Assembly: GCA_013115135.1 (NCBI GenBank)
Contig: JABANP010000570.1
Span: forward strand, 1-31,956
Source of the DNA: Perkinsus olseni
Taxonomy: Eukaryota > Perkinsozoa > Perkinsida > Perkinsidae
Length of the DNA stretch: 31,956 bases
Reading direction: 5' to 3'
The notes below the pieces were generated by a model that saw nothing but the letters and a program-made list of their open reading frames with translations, was not told where the DNA came from and made no database searches. The stretch's first letter is position 1. Every line of letters begins with the position of its first letter. The position numbers were made by a program, and so were the translations under genes. Shown piece after piece: positions 30,958-31,956 of this stretch.

Positions 30958-31650
30958 GGAGCCCGTTCAAGTGCAAAACGCTTCCGAGTTCCGAGTCTGA
31001 GTACTTCCTTCCGAGTTAGCATTGAGTAATCGTCTGTTCAAGTACGACCACCGGAATGGTCGCGTTTCCGAGCTTTGCCTAGTACGAATCGAGATAATTC
31101 TCCTCGTGTTCAAGTCGTTTCTATGAGAAATGTCCCGACTCGAAAGTAGCCTTACTCGGTGAACTAACTCCTGCGACTCCGAGTCGCAGGCTGCGACGCA
31201 ACGCGCAGCGGGACAGAAACGCAACACAACTTTCTTGCACGTTCTTGTCAATACAATGTGAGCTCGCACTTTGAGGCCCTCACAGTGAGAAATAGGCTAC
31301 TCCGAATGGCTACATTATTGTCAGTCATCATTCTATAGCATAGTATGATCCAAAGGAACGAAAACGTTGCCTTAGCAGGAAGTTCGGGTTTCGAAAGGAC
31401 TCGGAAACACTAGCCCTCTCCACTCGGACTCGGATTAACCTTTCGGCAGCCGAGTGAGCGGCACTTGAACAAAGACCTCGGATTGAGCTATCCGAGGGGC
31501 TCGGATTTCAGGCCCAGCGAATTTCCTAGCTCTCGGAAGTGAGCTCGGGAAAAAAATTAGCACTTAAACGGACAATTTTTTTCTCTGAGCTCGGAAGGGT
31601 GTCCTTTCCGAGCACTAAGACTCGGAAATTGGAGCACTTGAACGGGCTCC
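30958..31650. mobile_element. Short TIR element (MITE-like), right-arm copy
   Basis: Mirror copy of 27556-28280, with the same TIRs and CCAGG (the reverse complement of CCTGG) on both flanks. It is about 30 bp shorter because of small indels. Sharing one target site shows that the insertion predates, or was copied along with, the inverted duplication. Confidence 0.75.
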
Positions 31651-31667
31651 AGGTCTGACTGGATGCG

Positions 31668-31832
31668 CTATACTGGTCTCCGGCTACTGATAAAGCCAAT
31701 CAATCGATCAGCTTCAGTAGCTGTAACACCATTGATTGTACCTACTGAAACGGTTAACTCCAGTAATCTAGAGATTTCTTTGTATTTCCATGCATGTCCC
31801 TCTCGGCTTTGCGTCTCAATCTCGTTGTGTTC
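31668..31832 (-). CDS. Candidate terminal exon, unknown gene
   Basis: On the minus strand an acceptor-like ATATAG precedes 54 codons and a TAG stop. The translation is protein-like (EHNEIETQSREGHAWKYKEI, then a segment with GTINGVTATEADRLIGFISS). The mirror copy in the left arm (about 27393-27545, +) has single-base losses that break this frame, for example TACTGAG where this copy has TACTGGAG. This exon and the small gene at 28417-28739 lie on opposite sides of the TIR element. The family is unknown; it could be a captured host-gene fragment. Confidence 0.35.
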   Translation of the reverse strand, partial: EHNEIETQSREGHAWKYKEISRLLELTVSVGTINGVTATEADRLIGFISSRRPV

Positions 31833-31956
31833 CTATATCTCGCTTGGCAAGGAATTATCGACTACACCCTCATCAACGAATTTCAAATGCAATAGATTGG
31901 TTGGCCGCAGCACGCTAGCTGTAATAAATATACGTCTGATGGGTAGCTGTGGCATT

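Larger units (their letters stand above)
27269..31956. repeat. Large inverted repeat (foldback) reaching the window end
   Basis: The window's last bases are the reverse complement of 27269 onward, and the match continues inward with scattered indels. Left arm about 27269-29534, right arm about 29672-31956, unpaired centre about 137 bp. Each arm contains a TIR element, a tRNA-like stretch, coding-like exons and one complete ~1-kb palindrome, in mirrored order. The right arm from about 30430 to 30680 is clearly more divergent than the other three palindrome quarters. The window stops inside the arm, so its true length is unknown. Confidence 0.93.

Overview
The window is eukaryotic. It holds a multi-exon gene with short GT-AG introns (43-71 nt, plus a few of 257-444 nt), LTR retrotransposons and a large foldback repeat, and shows no bacterial operons or Shine-Dalgarno-led genes. 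The mix of an exported S41-type protease, a MORN/kinase-like gene, compact introns and BEL/Pao-type elements suggests an alveolate protist, most likely Perkinsus-like. That assignment is inference; I cannot check it by search.

Left part (1-14.4 kb). Positions ~30-1664 are a decayed copy of part of the large minus-strand gene further right. A possible small gene follows (1804-2376), then about 1 kb with nothing recognisable, then a secreted S41-family (CPAF-like) peptidase gene (3382-6077, +) with one break in its reading frame. Facing it is a large minus-strand gene (14405 to 6928). I could assemble it into ten exons with matching splice phases: MORN motif(s), a degenerate kinase-like domain, a very long Ala/Thr/Ser/Pro-rich region with a 33/36-bp coding minisatellite, a polyproline stretch and a DLLDLL-type acidic dileucine tail.

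Middle (14.9-27.3 kb). A BEL/Pao LTR retrotransposon (226-bp LTRs at 14931-15156 and 27052-27277) is interrupted by a second LTR element (17131-22137, 149-bp LTR, Ty3/Gypsy-like gene order). The junction is not simple. The inner element's 3' LTR lacks its last 6 bp, and BEL/Pao gag resumes 1.1 kb upstream of where it stopped, so a gag segment flanks the inner element on both sides.

Right end (27.3-31.96 kb). A ~2.3-kb inverted repeat surrounds a ~110-140-bp centre. Each arm contains its own ~1-kb palindrome, a TIR element with a 5-bp target duplication, a tRNA-like A/B-box stretch and pieces of protein-coding exons. The window stops inside the right arm. Indels are scattered between the arms, so a long-read or assembly artefact must be considered as well as a real foldback structure.
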